In this document: positions 31,672-40,711 of the stretch, piece after piece
How positions within the stretch are numbered: position 1 is the first letter of the stretch
How the letters are laid out: each line of letters opens with the position of its first letter
Assembly: GCF_022758235.1 (NCBI RefSeq)
Contig: NZ_JALEBG010000002.1
Span: 496,001-560,000 of the forward strand
Direction of reading: 5' to 3'
DNA length: 64,000 nucleotides
DNA from: Pontibacter liquoris
GTDB lineage: Bacteria; Bacteroidota; Bacteroidia; Cytophagales; Hymenobacteraceae
Position numbers and translations under genes: made by a program
Notes under the pieces: model-generated
What the model saw: only the letters and a program-made list of their open reading frames with translations
What the model was told of the DNA's origin: nothing
Database searches by the model: none

Positions 31672-32703
31672 TCAGATATTGGCTCCTTGCGAGGCGGCCG
31701 CACCTTCCTCGGGTGTTTCGGGTGTAGGCATTTCTACCTCCAGTTCCCCGTAGACTTCTTTGTCATGTTTGCCCGGCTCGGCGTTCACTGCCGAGTTGCC
31801 CACTTCCACTTCCTTCCGGATCACCCGCACGGCATAGTCGGCCGGGTAGATGTTAAAGCCATACTTGCGCGAGTACACGAACGTGAACACCGCACCAAAG
31901 AACAGGATCTGCGAGGTAAAAAAGACCCACGACAGGATCACGATCACGGAGCCCGCCGCGCCATAAACCGATCCCACATTGGTAGTGCCCAGGTATAACC
32001 CGATAAGGAGGCGGCCGATGGAAAACAGGATGGCTGTTACAAAAGCGCCCACCCATACATCACGCCACCGGATCTTGGCATCGGGCAGAAACTTGTAGAG
32101 GCCGGCAAACATCACCGACAAAATTACCAGCCCCGACACCAGGTTGGCCGCGTGCAGCACGTAGATGATCCAGCCCGAAAAACGCGCCGTCAGAAAGCTG
32201 CTAACGGCCACCAGCACGGTATTGGCCAGCAGCGACACCAGCAGGATCACCGCGATGATGAGGATCAGGCCAAAGCACAGGAAGCGGTCTATCACCAGTT
32301 TGATGTAGCCATGTTTGGGAACGGGCTTTACGTACCAGATCTCGTTCAGGGAGTCCTGCAAGGAGATGAACACGCCCGTGGAAGCGATAAAGAGCGTCAG
32401 AACGCCCACCAGCGTGGCAAAGCTCAGACCCGAGAAACGGTTGGCGCTCTCCACCATATTCTGCACCTCGTAAGCGCCCTGGGGCCCGATCAGCTCTTTG
32501 ATGCGGTAATAGATCTCGCCCGACACTGCCTGCCGGCCAAAGAAGTAGCCGGCTGCGCCAATAATGATGATGAGCATAGGCGGCAGCGAAAAAATAGTAT
32601 AATAGGCCAGCGCCGCCCCTTTCTGGAACGAGTTGTTATCTAAAAACTCCAGCCAGGTTTCCTTTAAAAGGCACCAGGACAACTTCAAATGCCGATGCAC
32701 CAT
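31672..32703 (-). CDS. YihY/BrkB-family membrane protein
   Basis: A 343-aa integral membrane protein with six hydrophobic helices between about residues 30 and 275 and a hydrophilic C-terminal tail (about 280-343, rich in Glu and Pro). The N-terminal QKGAALAYYTIFSLPPMLIIIIGAAGYFFG and the FLPDAKIRWRDVWVGAFVTAILFSIGRLLIGLYLG stretch are typical of the YihY/virulence factor BrkB family. Its function is unknown, despite old labels such as ribonuclease BN. It is divergent from gltX with about 170 bp between. Confidence 0.9.
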   Translation of the reverse strand: MVHRHLKLSWCLLKETWLEFLDNNSFQKGAALAYYTIFSLPPMLIIIIGAAGYFFGRQAVSGEIYYRIKELIGPQGAYEVQNMVESANRFSGLSFATLVGVLTLFIASTGVFISLQDSLNEIWYVKPVPKHGYIKLVIDRFLCFGLILIIAVILLVSLLANTVLVAVSSFLTARFSGWIIYVLHAANLVSGLVILSVMFAGLYKFLPDAKIRWRDVWVGAFVTAILFSIGRLLIGLYLGTTNVGSVYGAAGSVIVILSWVFFTSQILFFGAVFTFVYSRKYGFNIYPADYAVRVIRKEVEVGNSAVNAEPGKHDKEVYGELEVEMPTPETPEEGAAASQGANI

Positions 32704-32872
32704 CTCACTGCTCTCTTTCTTAACCGATACGCAAATACACGATTATGTTTCGGCCTGCTTTGCAAATGCCGCTACCCGGTGGGCACACATTGGCACAGTT
32801 TCCGTTACAAAACCATACTTTATTTTGTACCTTTGTGGCTGTTTTACACAGATCTTGTTCAGATAACGATAC

Positions 32873-34414
32873 ATGGAAAGAGAAGTAAGAGTACGCTTTG
32901 CCCCCAGCCCGACCGGGCCTCTCCATATCGGTGGTGTGCGCACTGCCCTTTATAACTACCTGCTGGCCCGCAAAACAGGCGGTAAAATGATCCTGCGCAT
33001 CGAGGATACCGACCAGAACCGCTTTGTGCCCGGCGCCGAAGATTATATCCGCGAGTCGCTGGCCTGGTGCGGCATTGAGCTGGACGAGAGCCCCTGGAAC
33101 GGCGGCCCGTACGCGCCTTATCGCCAGTCGGAGCGCAAGCCCATGTATATGCAGTATGCCCTGCAGCTGATTGAAAGTGGCCACGCCTACTATGCCTTCG
33201 ACACCGCCGAGGAGCTGGAGGAGATGCGTGAGCGCCTGAAAGCCGCTAAAGTGGCTACGCCGCAGTATAACGCCATTACGCGCGCCACCATGCGCAACTC
33301 ACTTACCATGCCCGAAGATGAAGTTAAAAAGCTTTTAGATTCCGGTGCTCCGTATGTGATACGCCTGAAGGTGCCGCGCAAAGAAGAGATTCGTTTAAAA
33401 GACCTGATCCGGGGATGGGTGATGGTGCACTCTTCGGCCATAGATGATAAAGTGCTCATGAAATCGGATGGTATGCCCACTTACCACTTGGCCAACATCG
33501 TGGACGACCACTTGATGGAGATCACCCACGTGATCCGGGGCGAAGAGTGGCTGCCCTCGGCGCCACTGCACGTGTTACTGTATCGTTACCTGGGCTGGGA
33601 AGACACTATGCCTGAGTTTGCGCACCTGCCCCTGCTGCTTAAGCCTGATGGCAACGGCAAGCTGAGCAAGCGCGACGGTGATAAGCTGGGTTTCCCGGTA
33701 TTTCCGCTGCGCTGGGTCGATCCGTTTACAAGCGAAGTATCCAGTGGCTACCGCGAGGCGGGTTATCTGCCGGATGCCTTTGTGAACTTCCTGGCTTTTC
33801 TGGGCTGGAACCCGGGCACGCAGCAGGAGATCTTCTCCATGGAGGAGCTTATTCAGGAGTTTTCGGTAGAGCGCATTGGCAAATCCGGCACGCGCTTCGA
33901 TATCCAGAAAGCCCGTTGGTTTAACGAGCAGTACCTGCGCGCCAAGCCCGACAGCGAGCTGGCCGACTACCTGCTGCAGGCGCTGGCCGAGCACAACATC
34001 ACCTGCTCGCACGAGAAAGCTGAAAAGATCGCTGGCCTGATGAAAGAGCGCGTATCGTTTCCGCAGGATTTCTGGCAGGAAGCTAAGTACTTCTTTGTAG
34101 CCCCCACTGAGTATAGTGAGAAAGTAGCGTCCAAAAAATGGAACGCCCCGTCGGTAGCGGTATTCGAGGATTTCAAAAACGAGCTGCCATCCTTGGCGGT
34201 CTTTAATGCCGATACGGTAAAAGAACTCCTGACAAGTATACTGGAGCGCCACGGCATGAAGCTGGGCCAGGTAATGCAGGCGCTGCGTCTGGCTGTAACA
34301 GGCGCTGAGGCCGGTCCCGACCTGATGCACATCATCGAGGTGATTGGCCGCGAGGAAACTGCCCAGCGCATTGGAGCTGCTATCAGCAACCTGAGCCAGT
34401 ACGCCACTGCCTAA
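32873..34414 (+). CDS. gltX: Glutamate--tRNA ligase
   Basis: Charges tRNA-Glu with glutamate, a class I synthetase. The 513-aa protein has the HIGH-type signature PSPTGPLHIGGVRTALYNY (residues 11-29), the Rossmann fold with ILRIEDTDQNRFVPG, and the KMSKS-type loop GNGKLSKRDGDKLGFP (Lys-Leu-Ser-Lys from about 263). The C-terminal anticodon-binding helices are complete (TAQRIGAAISNLSQYATA). A TACCTTTG -7-like element lies at 32828-32835. A hairpin terminator follows at 34448. The Ser-Ile dipeptide of LTSILERHG is written AGT-ATA within an AAGTATA heptamer. Confidence 0.97.
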   Translation: MEREVRVRFAPSPTGPLHIGGVRTALYNYLLARKTGGKMILRIEDTDQNRFVPGAEDYIRESLAWCGIELDESPWNGGPYAPYRQSERKPMYMQYALQLIESGHAYYAFDTAEELEEMRERLKAAKVATPQYNAITRATMRNSLTMPEDEVKKLLDSGAPYVIRLKVPRKEEIRLKDLIRGWVMVHSSAIDDKVLMKSDGMPTYHLANIVDDHLMEITHVIRGEEWLPSAPLHVLLYRYLGWEDTMPEFAHLPLLLKPDGNGKLSKRDGDKLGFPVFPLRWVDPFTSEVSSGYREAGYLPDAFVNFLAFLGWNPGTQQEIFSMEELIQEFSVERIGKSGTRFDIQKARWFNEQYLRAKPDSELADYLLQALAEHNITCSHEKAEKIAGLMKERVSFPQDFWQEAKYFFVAPTEYSEKVASKKWNAPSVAVFEDFKNELPSLAVFNADTVKELLTSILERHGMKLGQVMQALRLAVTGAEAGPDLMHIIEVIGREETAQRIGAAISNLSQYATA

Positions 34415-34447
34415 GCCAGGTATAAACAGGTATAAAATCAATCTGCC

Positions 34448-34480
34448 AAAAGGGCTAGCCATACCGGTTAGCCCTTTTTT
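34448..34480 (+). terminator. Terminator of gltX
   Basis: AAAAGGGCTAGCC pairs with GGTTAGCCCTTTT (one G:U pair), followed by a T run, 33 bp after the gltX stop. Confidence 0.85.
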
Positions 34481-34555
34481 ATGGCCCCTTTCCAGCGGCA
34501 TTGTAACAAAAGGGCCCTGCTTTGCTTATATAACAGAAGTATAACAGAGGAAACT

Positions 34556-34924
34556 ATGGCTAAGAATAAGAACGAGAACAAAAGCGGCAAGAAGAAATCG
34601 CGGGTGCACAAGGACCTGGAAGGCTTCGAGATAAAAGTGAACGAGCACGGCGAGATCATCTCCAACTATAGCATCGACCGCATCAATGATTTCCTGAACG
34701 ACAACGTGGACGACAAAAAGCTGCTGAAGCGCGATGCCGCTGAGAAAGCCAAGCGCGAGGAAGAGGAATACCACATTGAGGAAGGCGAAGAAACGGAAGA
34801 GACAGACGAAGATTTTGTGCGCAATACCACGGCGGTATCGGATGAGGAGAACGACAGTACCCTGCCCAAGGCCCGGCGCAAGAAAGGCGGAAAAGCAACC
34901 CCGGACGAGGAGGAAGAAGAGTAA
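34556..34924 (+). CDS. Small highly charged protein downstream of gltX
   Basis: A 122-aa soluble protein. I start at the ATG at 34556 because the upstream in-frame region includes the gltX terminator. The N-terminus is basic (MAKNKNENKSGKKKSR), followed by a conserved-looking core with HKDLEGFEIKVNEHGEIISNYSIDRINDFLNDNVDDKKL, then a long acidic, Glu-rich tail ending EEEEE. Similar small proteins follow gltX in other Bacteroidota. No enzymatic motif is visible. The acidic tail suggests an intrinsically disordered region and a binding role, but this is only inferred. Confidence 0.72.
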   Translation: MAKNKNENKSGKKKSRVHKDLEGFEIKVNEHGEIISNYSIDRINDFLNDNVDDKKLLKRDAAEKAKREEEEYHIEEGEETEETDEDFVRNTTAVSDEENDSTLPKARRKKGGKATPDEEEEE

Positions 34925-35218
34925 CCTTTCGGACGGCTCTCCAACTCCCCTGTCCTGGAGCAAGCGTGCGCTTGTGCCTTGTAGCTGCCGGGCACAGCAG
35001 GCTTATACTTCCTTTAACGCCTCCGTACTATTCAGAGAGGGCAATGGTTTTTATACTTACCAGTGGGATAGCTTAGATAAAGTATAATACGCAGTAAGTA
35101 TAAGGCACAAGCGGACGCTTGCGCCAGAATAAGCCAGTAGAAGGCCGGAGCGTCCCTGAGCAAGTATGAAGTATAAATCTTTTGCTTTATATTTCTGTCA
35201 GCAACCAGATCTTATACT
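34925..35218. repeat. Non-coding stretch with a 23-bp spaced inverted repeat
   Basis: No gene. Arms at 34961-34983 and 35099-35121 match at about 21 of 23 positions and enclose 115 bp, forming a long potential hairpin. Four TATACTT/AAGTATA heptamers lie between 35000 and 35105 and one near 35170. Its layout parallels 30181-30324. Confidence 0.65.
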
Positions 35219-35986
35219 ATGAGAAACTCTCACGACATCGATTACAAAATTTTTGGCAACGACATACAGGTGTTGGAAATTGAGCTGGACCCCAACGAAA
35301 CCGTAATTGCCGAGGCTGGCGCTATGGTGTACATGGAGGAAGGCATCGACTTCCAGACCAAGATGGGCGACGGCTCTAACCCAAACCAAGGGTTCCTGGG
35401 TAAGCTTGTTTCGGCAGGCTCGCGCATGATCACGGGCGAATCGCTGTTTATGACGCACTTCACACACCAGGGCTACGGCAAAAGCCGGGTAGCTTTTTCG
35501 GCCCCTTACCCCGGCACCATTCTGCCTATTGACTTGGGTACGACGCGCAACAACAGCCTGATCACGCAAAAAGATGCTTTTCTGGCGGCAGCGCTGGGCA
35601 CCAAGCTCTCTATCCATTTCAACCAGCGGCTGGGCTCCGGTGTTTTCGGGGGAGAAGGCTTTATACTTCAGAAAATGCAGGGCGACGGGCTGGCCTTTGT
35701 GCACGCTGGTGGCACCGTAGTAGAAAAGCAGCTCAACAACCAGACCCTGCGCGTAGACACAGGCTGCGTGGTAGCGTTTGAAGAAGGCATTGATTTTAGT
35801 GTGCAACGCGCCGGCGGCCTTAAATCGATGATATTTGGCGGCGAAGGGATCTTTCTGGCTACTTTGCGGGGCACGGGCCGCGTGTGGCTGCAGTCGATGC
35901 CGGTAAAGAAGCTGATCGAAGCCCTGATGCCAGCCGGCGCCAACGCCAACAAGGAAGGCGGCTTTATGAGCAGCTTCCTGGAGTAG
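35219..35986 (+). CDS. TIGR00266/AIM24 family protein
   Basis: A 255-aa beta-rich soluble protein of the AIM24/TIGR00266 family. Family phrases: [35 protein letters not shown] near the start, [54 protein letters not shown], and [29 protein letters not shown]. These proteins form a cupin-like or beta-helical fold; yeast Aim24 acts in mitochondrial membrane organisation, while bacterial roles are unclear. The ATG at 35219 starts directly in the family N-terminus, and the gene is followed by a strong terminator. Confidence 0.9.
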   Translation: MRNSHDIDYKIFGNDIQVLEIELDPNETVIAEAGAMVYMEEGIDFQTKMGDGSNPNQGFLGKLVSAGSRMITGESLFMTHFTHQGYGKSRVAFSAPYPGTILPIDLGTTRNNSLITQKDAFLAAALGTKLSIHFNQRLGSGVFGGEGFILQKMQGDGLAFVHAGGTVVEKQLNNQTLRVDTGCVVAFEEGIDFSVQRAGGLKSMIFGGEGIFLATLRGTGRVWLQSMPVKKLIEALMPAGANANKEGGFMSSFLE

Positions 35987-36071
35987 GGCGGTTAGTCGCT
36001 GCGTTCCCAATTACGAATTTTATACTTCTATCGACTTTCCCCGGCAGGTTATACCTGCAAGGATGAACTAT

Positions 36072-36116
36072 AAAGCAGAAGCCCCGGCAAGTATACGTTG
36101 CCGGGGCTTCTGCTTT
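36072..36116 (+). terminator. Terminator between AIM24 and GH3 genes
   Basis: Perfect 19-bp stem (AAAGCAGAAGCCCCGGCAA at 36072-36090, complement at 36098-36116). The loop holds GTATACG. It lies between convergent genes and may serve both. Confidence 0.85.
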
Positions 36117-36166
36117 AATAGGCATTCCTATCAACTCGGAACGCAGACCCCGAGGCTCAAAATGCC

Positions 36167-37684
36167 CTAAAGTCCATTGACCTCCATGATTTCCTCCAGG
36201 TATTCGCGGGAGTTGCTCAGGCGCGGTATTTTGTTCTGGCCGCCCAGCTTGCCTTTGTGGCGCAGCCAGCTCACAAAAGTGCCTTTCGGAGCCGCATGTA
36301 CTTTGGGCTGCTGCAGGGCAATATCGTTTTGGCGCTTGGCATCGTAGTCGGAGTTAATGTCGCGCAACGACTCGTCGAGTACCTGCGTAAAGCGCTCCAG
36401 GCTGTCGGGAGCCTGTTCAAATTCGATCAGCCACTCATGGCTGCCGCGCTTGCCGCTTTCCATGTAAACGGGCGCTGCTGTGAAGTTCGTGATCACAGCG
36501 CCGGTGGCTTTGCTGGCCTTGGTCACGGCTGCTTCGGCATTCTCTACAATCACTTCCTCGCCAAAGGCATTGATGAAGTGCTTGGTGCGGCCCGATATTT
36601 TAATGCGGTAAGGATTAAGGCTCGTAAAACGTACCGTGTCGCCAATCTTATAGCGCCACAACCCGGCGTTGGTCGAGATCACCAGGGCATAGCTTTTGCC
36701 CAGTTCCACCTGGTCCAGCGTCAGCGTTCGGGGCTGCTCCTCCTCAAACTGATCCATGGGTATAAACTCATAGTATACGCCATAGTCCAGCATCAGCAGC
36801 ATTTCATCTTCCGTTCCGATCTGGTCCTGAATGCCAAAGAAGCCCTCCGAAGCATTGTATACTTCCAGGTAGTTCATTTTATCAGAGGGGATCAGCTCGC
36901 GGAACAATTCCCGGTAAGGGCCAAAAGCCACGGCACCGTGGGTAAAAAGCTCCATGTTGGGCCATACTTCCAGGATGTTGTTTTTGCCGGTTACCTCCAG
37001 GATGCGTTTCAACAGCAGGTAGGTCCAGGTAGGCACGCCGCTCATGCTGGTCACATTTTCAGGCACCGTCAGCTCCACCATCTTCTCTATCTTCTCTTCC
37101 CAGTTATCCATCAGGGCCACTTTTAGCGGCGGGGTGCGCATGGCTTCGGCCCAGATGGGCAGGTTTTGCATGATCACCGCCGACACGTCGCCACACGACA
37201 TCTTCGCATTCAGCTCGCTGGGCCGGTGGCTGCCGCCAATGGAGAGCCCTTTGCCCGCGAAAAGCTTTGTTTCGGGATAGAGGTTCACATAGATCGAGAG
37301 CATGTCTTTGCCGCCCTTGTAATGGCAGTCTTCCAGCGACTCGGGCGTGACCGGGATATACTTGCTGCGGGCATTGGTGGTGCCCGACGATTTGGCAAAC
37401 CACTCGACCTTGCTGGGCCACAGCAGGTTCTGCTCTCCTTTTATTACGCGCTCAATGTAAGGGTAAAGGTCTTCGTAGGTATTTACAGGCACACGCTCCT
37501 GAAACTCGCGCACCGTGCTGATGCTGGCATAATCATACTTGCTGCCCCATTCAGTGCCTTTGGCCGTGCTGATCAGGTTCTGAAAAAGCTCTTCCTGCAC
37601 CTCATGCGGGTACTTGCGAAACAGATCGATCTGATGGATCCGCTTCTTCATGACCCACGTTACTATTGAATTGAATATCTCCAA
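36167..37684 (-). CDS. GH3-family acyl-acid amido synthetase-like protein
   Basis: A 505-aa member of the GH3 superfamily, known in plants as auxin/jasmonate-amino acid synthetases with an ANL-like adenylation fold. Bacterial members are widespread in Bacteroidota but their substrates are unknown. Motifs: WFAKSSGTTNARSKYIPVTPES (the SSGTT phosphate loop near residues 98-102), YNASEGFFGIQ (acyl-adenylate site), YALVISTNAGLWRYKIGDTV, and FGEEVIVENAEAAV toward the C-terminus. I choose the TTG at 37684, which begins LEIFNSIVTWVMKKRIHQ. A reading frame from an ATG at 37744 exists but runs through a repeat-like TTGCTGGTTGTTG tract. Confidence 0.85.
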   Translation of the reverse strand: MEIFNSIVTWVMKKRIHQIDLFRKYPHEVQEELFQNLISTAKGTEWGSKYDYASISTVREFQERVPVNTYEDLYPYIERVIKGEQNLLWPSKVEWFAKSSGTTNARSKYIPVTPESLEDCHYKGGKDMLSIYVNLYPETKLFAGKGLSIGGSHRPSELNAKMSCGDVSAVIMQNLPIWAEAMRTPPLKVALMDNWEEKIEKMVELTVPENVTSMSGVPTWTYLLLKRILEVTGKNNILEVWPNMELFTHGAVAFGPYRELFRELIPSDKMNYLEVYNASEGFFGIQDQIGTEDEMLLMLDYGVYYEFIPMDQFEEEQPRTLTLDQVELGKSYALVISTNAGLWRYKIGDTVRFTSLNPYRIKISGRTKHFINAFGEEVIVENAEAAVTKASKATGAVITNFTAAPVYMESGKRGSHEWLIEFEQAPDSLERFTQVLDESLRDINSDYDAKRQNDIALQQPKVHAAPKGTFVSWLRHKGKLGGQNKIPRLSNSREYLEEIMEVNGL

Positions 37685-37724
37685 GGTGGTTATTGCTGGT
37701 TGCTGGTTGTTGATTGTTTGTAAG

Positions 37725-38135
37725 CTATACGGTAAGATTGTCATTCGTCACTTTTATCAGCGCGTTGACCATCTTGGGTAACTTCTGCAGTACAGATAAG
37801 ACATAGGCATGCTCTTCCTGATTCAGCAGCATTCTGACTTTACACTTCTCATTCCAGTCGAGGCACTCCTATACGGAGCGTCGGGCATATCTAAAAAACT
37901 GTACCTTCTCCTTTTTCCCATAACGACCAAAGCCTTCTGCAATGTTGGCGGATATACTATCGATAGCCTTAACATACTGAATACCAATTGTATTTTTTGC
38001 AAAATAATCCCAGCGCTCCGCCCGGAACCATATATAGTTACTCAGGTTGAACGCTGCTTTATAAACATCAATATCATTCAGTCGCAGATGCTTTCGTTCT
38101 TCCATAAACATCCAGTACGAGAAATCAATCAACAA
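37725..38135 (-). pseudogene. Four-helix-bundle protein (S23/IVP-like), amber-interrupted
   Basis: This frame reads as a four-helix-bundle protein of the TIGR02436/23S-rRNA-intervening-sequence type. Residues RLNDIDVYKAAFNLSNYIW and FAKNTIGIQYVKAIDSISANIAEGFGRYGKKEKVQFFRYAR are clear. A TAG codon at 37869-37867 interrupts it after residue 88, right where relatives have Tyr in R-G-S-V/L-Y-E. In the same frame, downstream codons read ECLDWNEKCKVRMLLN and continue with similar helical sequence to a TAG at 37725. The gene is therefore a full-length copy with one nonsense change. An internal ATG near 38105 may be the true start. It lies between lptB and GH3 on the same strand. Confidence 0.75.
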
Positions 38136-38149
38136 TTCACAACGAGCAA

Positions 38150-38881
38150 TCAGATTTTCCGCTTCAGCTCAAAGTGCTTGCCCAGGTATACACGTCTTAC
38201 CTGCTCATCGGCAGCCAGTTCTTCAGCGCTGCCCGCTTTCAGAATCTTGCCCTCGAACAGCAGGTAGGCGCGGTCGGTGATAGAAAGCGTTTCGTTTACG
38301 TTGTGGTCGGTAATGAGGATACCAATATTCTTGCTCTTGAGCTTGGCTACAATGCTCTGGATCTCTTCCACGGCAATGGGGTCTACACCGGCAAAAGGCT
38401 CATCGAGCAGCACAAACTTGGGGTCCACGGCCAGGGCGCGGGCAATTTCGGTGCGGCGGCGCTCCCCACCACTCAGCACAATGCCCTTGTTTTTACGCAC
38501 ATGCGTCAGCGAGAACTCTTCCAGCAGGTCTTCCACTTTCTGGATCTGCTCTTTCTTGGTCATTTTGGTCATCTCCAGCACCGACAGGATGTTCTCCTCT
38601 ACAGTAAGCTGCCGGAAAACCGATGCCTCCTGCGCCAGGTAGCCCACGCCGCGCTTGGCGCGCTGGTACATAGGCAGGTTGGTAATATCCTCGGTATCCA
38701 GAAAGATCCTGCCGCTGTTAGGCTTTACCAGGCCCACGATCATATAGAAAGATGTGGTTTTACCGGCACCGTTGGGGCCTAGTAAGCCCACAATCTCGCC
38801 CTGGTTCACCTCCACGCTGACATCGTTTACAACGGCGCGTGATTTATATTTTTTAAATAAGTGCTCTGCTCGTAGTATCAT
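38150..38881 (-). CDS. lptB: LPS export ABC transporter ATP-binding protein LptB
   Basis: ATPase of the LptB2FGC complex that extracts LPS from the inner membrane and feeds it to the Lpt bridge. From the ATG at 38881 the product is 243 aa; an ATG at 38917 gives a longer, non-conserved N-terminus. Motifs in order: Walker [12 protein letters not shown]-loop [10 protein letters not shown], signature LSGGERRR, Walker [13 protein letters not shown] and the switch His in [10 protein letters not shown]. The tail [11 protein letters not shown] fits the LptB C-terminal extension. lptC lies 15 kb away in this window, and lptFG are not here. Confidence 0.95.
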   Translation of the reverse strand: MILRAEHLFKKYKSRAVVNDVSVEVNQGEIVGLLGPNGAGKTTSFYMIVGLVKPNSGRIFLDTEDITNLPMYQRAKRGVGYLAQEASVFRQLTVEENILSVLEMTKMTKKEQIQKVEDLLEEFSLTHVRKNKGIVLSGGERRRTEIARALAVDPKFVLLDEPFAGVDPIAVEEIQSIVAKLKSKNIGILITDHNVNETLSITDRAYLLFEGKILKAGSAEELAADEQVRRVYLGKHFELKRKI

Positions 38882-39077
38882 CGCTGCTAAATTACACATT
38901 AAAGCTGCCTCGTGCAATGCCTGCCCCTTTTGGCACCACTACCTGACCCACAGGCACTTAAATATAATGCAATTTATATTTTAACCCATCTCATAATCTT
39001 TATGAATGTAACGTTATGCTATTGCTTTAAAAATTTTAAATCAATAGTTTGTATTTCGATTTCTTATACCCTTGTCT

Positions 39078-39878
39078 ATGCTAGTAACAATACTCTTTTC
39101 TGCTTCTCAAAAAGTACTTTCGATGGGCTTGCTCCTGTATGCCGGCATGCTTGGCCTGCCGGAGGAGGTGAAGGCCGACGATCCTGTTAAAAACACAACC
39201 GAGAAGCGCAACGAGGTCGTTATAAAAGGCGTGGATGTATCGCGGTGGCAGAAAGAGATCGACTGGGTACAGGTAAAGAATTCGGATGTGTCGTTTGCTT
39301 TTGTAAAGGCCACACAGGGAGATTTCCGGCTGGACCCCTATTTTGCCCGTAACTGGGAAGAAACCAAGCGCCTGGGCATTAAGCGCGGTGCGTACCATTT
39401 CTTTAAACCCGAAGCACCGGTAGAGGGGCAGATCGCCCTCTTTAAAAACACCGTAACGCTGGAGCCCGGCGACCTGCCGCCGGTACTGGATGTGGAAGTA
39501 TCCGAACCGCACATGAGCGGGGAGCAGCTGCGCCAGAACATCCGCATCTGGCTGGAGTCCATTACGCAGTATTACGGCGTAAGGCCCATCATTTATACCA
39601 GCCAGAACTATTACCGCCGCTGGCTGCAGGGCCACTTCCCGGAATACCATTTCTGGATTGCCCGCTACAGCGATGCGCAGCCCGAAATTCACGCCACCGA
39701 CTCCTGGAAGTTTTGGCAATACACCGACAGCGGCTCCATTTCGGGCATTAACTCTGCCGTGGATATCAACTTCTTTGCCGGCGACTGGGAAACTTTATCG
39801 CAGCTGTGCATGCCCGAGTTTGTAGTGGCCCAGGAAAGCCCGTTGAAGCAGATGAAATACATCCAGCCACAGCCATAA
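39078..39878 (+). CDS. Secreted GH25-family lysozyme
   Basis: A 266-aa muramidase candidate. The N-terminus has a hydrophobic stretch with no sharp signal site (VTILFSASQKVLSMGLLLYAGML), so it may be exported by a signal peptide or anchor. The catalytic GH25 domain spans about 50-245. It has GVDVSRWQ with a catalytic Asp at its start, LPPVLDVEVSEP with the acid/base Glu region, and SWKFWQYTDSGSISGINSAVDINFF at the end. I choose the ATG at 39078; a TTG lies two codons upstream. It is not inside a phage or toxin cluster, so cell wall remodelling or predation is possible. A large hairpin terminator follows. Confidence 0.87.
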   Translation: MLVTILFSASQKVLSMGLLLYAGMLGLPEEVKADDPVKNTTEKRNEVVIKGVDVSRWQKEIDWVQVKNSDVSFAFVKATQGDFRLDPYFARNWEETKRLGIKRGAYHFFKPEAPVEGQIALFKNTVTLEPGDLPPVLDVEVSEPHMSGEQLRQNIRIWLESITQYYGVRPIIYTSQNYYRRWLQGHFPEYHFWIARYSDAQPEIHATDSWKFWQYTDSGSISGINSAVDINFFAGDWETLSQLCMPEFVVAQESPLKQMKYIQPQP

Positions 39879-39933
39879 GGCCTGGCCTATACCTGCACTG
39901 AAGCGCTGTTCGACTACTTCTAATTATAAGGTT

Positions 39934-39994
39934 CTATACTTACCGGAAAGCCCCCGCTGTGCCTGTTGCAGCGGGGGCTTTCCGGTAAGTATAG
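39934..39994 (+). terminator. 25-bp perfect hairpin terminator after the GH25 gene
   Basis: Arms 39934-39958 and 39970-39994 match over 25 bp, one of the longest perfect stems in the window. The stem base is CTATACTTACC and its complement, so the TATACTT heptamer forms the foot of the hairpin. It starts 55 bp after the stop codon. Confidence 0.8.
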
Positions 39995-40212
39995 GCTGGG
40001 TATTTTCTTTCTTTTAAGGCGAGGCCATACTTAACCCTTGGTAAAGGAAGCTGTAAATACCAGGAAAGTTCTTATATTTAATTAGCTATATAGAAGGAAG
40101 AAGCAATATCAAGTGCCTGTAAAAAGCTTGAAATTCGGATAGCCTACTTACACACATAAGGCAGATAAGCATCATAGTGGCGGATATACTATAGTTATAG
40201 CAAATAGAAAGT
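39995..40212. other. AT-rich spacer before the lipoprotein gene
   Basis: No gene or repeat recognised between the terminator and the 40213 gene. The start of the AT-richer accessory stretch lies here. Confidence 0.5.
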
Positions 40213-40683
40213 ATGAGTTCTTCGTTAAAAGCATATTCTATCTTTCTTTTTATACTTTCTGTATGCTTGTCTTCCTGTACAGGTAGCAAACCATCTTTAA
40301 AAGAAGATAACGCGTCAACGAATGCAGGAATAAATATTGATACATTCTCGGAATTCCCACCAGAAATAGAAGGTTGCTTGTGTTCCTTCTCTAACAGTAA
40401 GAATGATTTTGAGAGTAGGAAGTATATTTATGTTGACGACTACCAAGGGAATGCCTTTATCTCTATCAATGGAGATTTGAAAAAGTTTATCTTGAGTAAT
40501 TCTCAAAAAGTGTCAGATGAGCATTACATCACAACTTGGACTTCTGAAGGTTATGAAGTTATACTTGATTATAAGCAGGTTGGGCAGGAAGAAGAGACTT
40601 GGCAGCAAAAAGGCACAATGAGAGTCAAGGCAAAGGGTGCGAAAGAGTTGGTAAAAGAGTTATACGGAGAGTGTGGTTGCTGA
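40213..40683 (+). CDS. Hypothetical lipoprotein
   Basis: A 156-aa protein. The hydrophobic N-terminus SLKAYSIFLFILSVCLSSC has a lipobox ending at Cys22, so it is probably lipid-anchored. The body contains EIEGCLCSFSNSKNDF, DDYQGNAFISIN and a basic QKGTMRVKAKGAKE stretch near the end, and finishes YGECGC with further cysteines. I do not recognise a family. It is visibly more AT-rich than the core genes on either side and lies next to an insertion element, which fits recent acquisition. Confidence 0.72.
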   Translation: MSSSLKAYSIFLFILSVCLSSCTGSKPSLKEDNASTNAGINIDTFSEFPPEIEGCLCSFSNSKNDFESRKYIYVDDYQGNAFISINGDLKKFILSNSQKVSDEHYITTWTSEGYEVILDYKQVGQEEETWQQKGTMRVKAKGAKELVKELYGECGC

Positions 40684-40711
40684 AAATAAAACAAGCGCTA
40701 ACCACAGTAGC

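Noticed and set aside
37685..37744. Upstream ATG extension of the GH3 gene
   Set aside because: The added stretch reads through a low-complexity TTGCTGGTTGTTG tract and overlaps the end of the broken four-helix-bundle gene; a TTG at 37684 starts at the conserved sequence.
39078..39878. GH25 as a prophage endolysin
   Set aside because: No phage structural genes, integrase or att sites were found in its surroundings.
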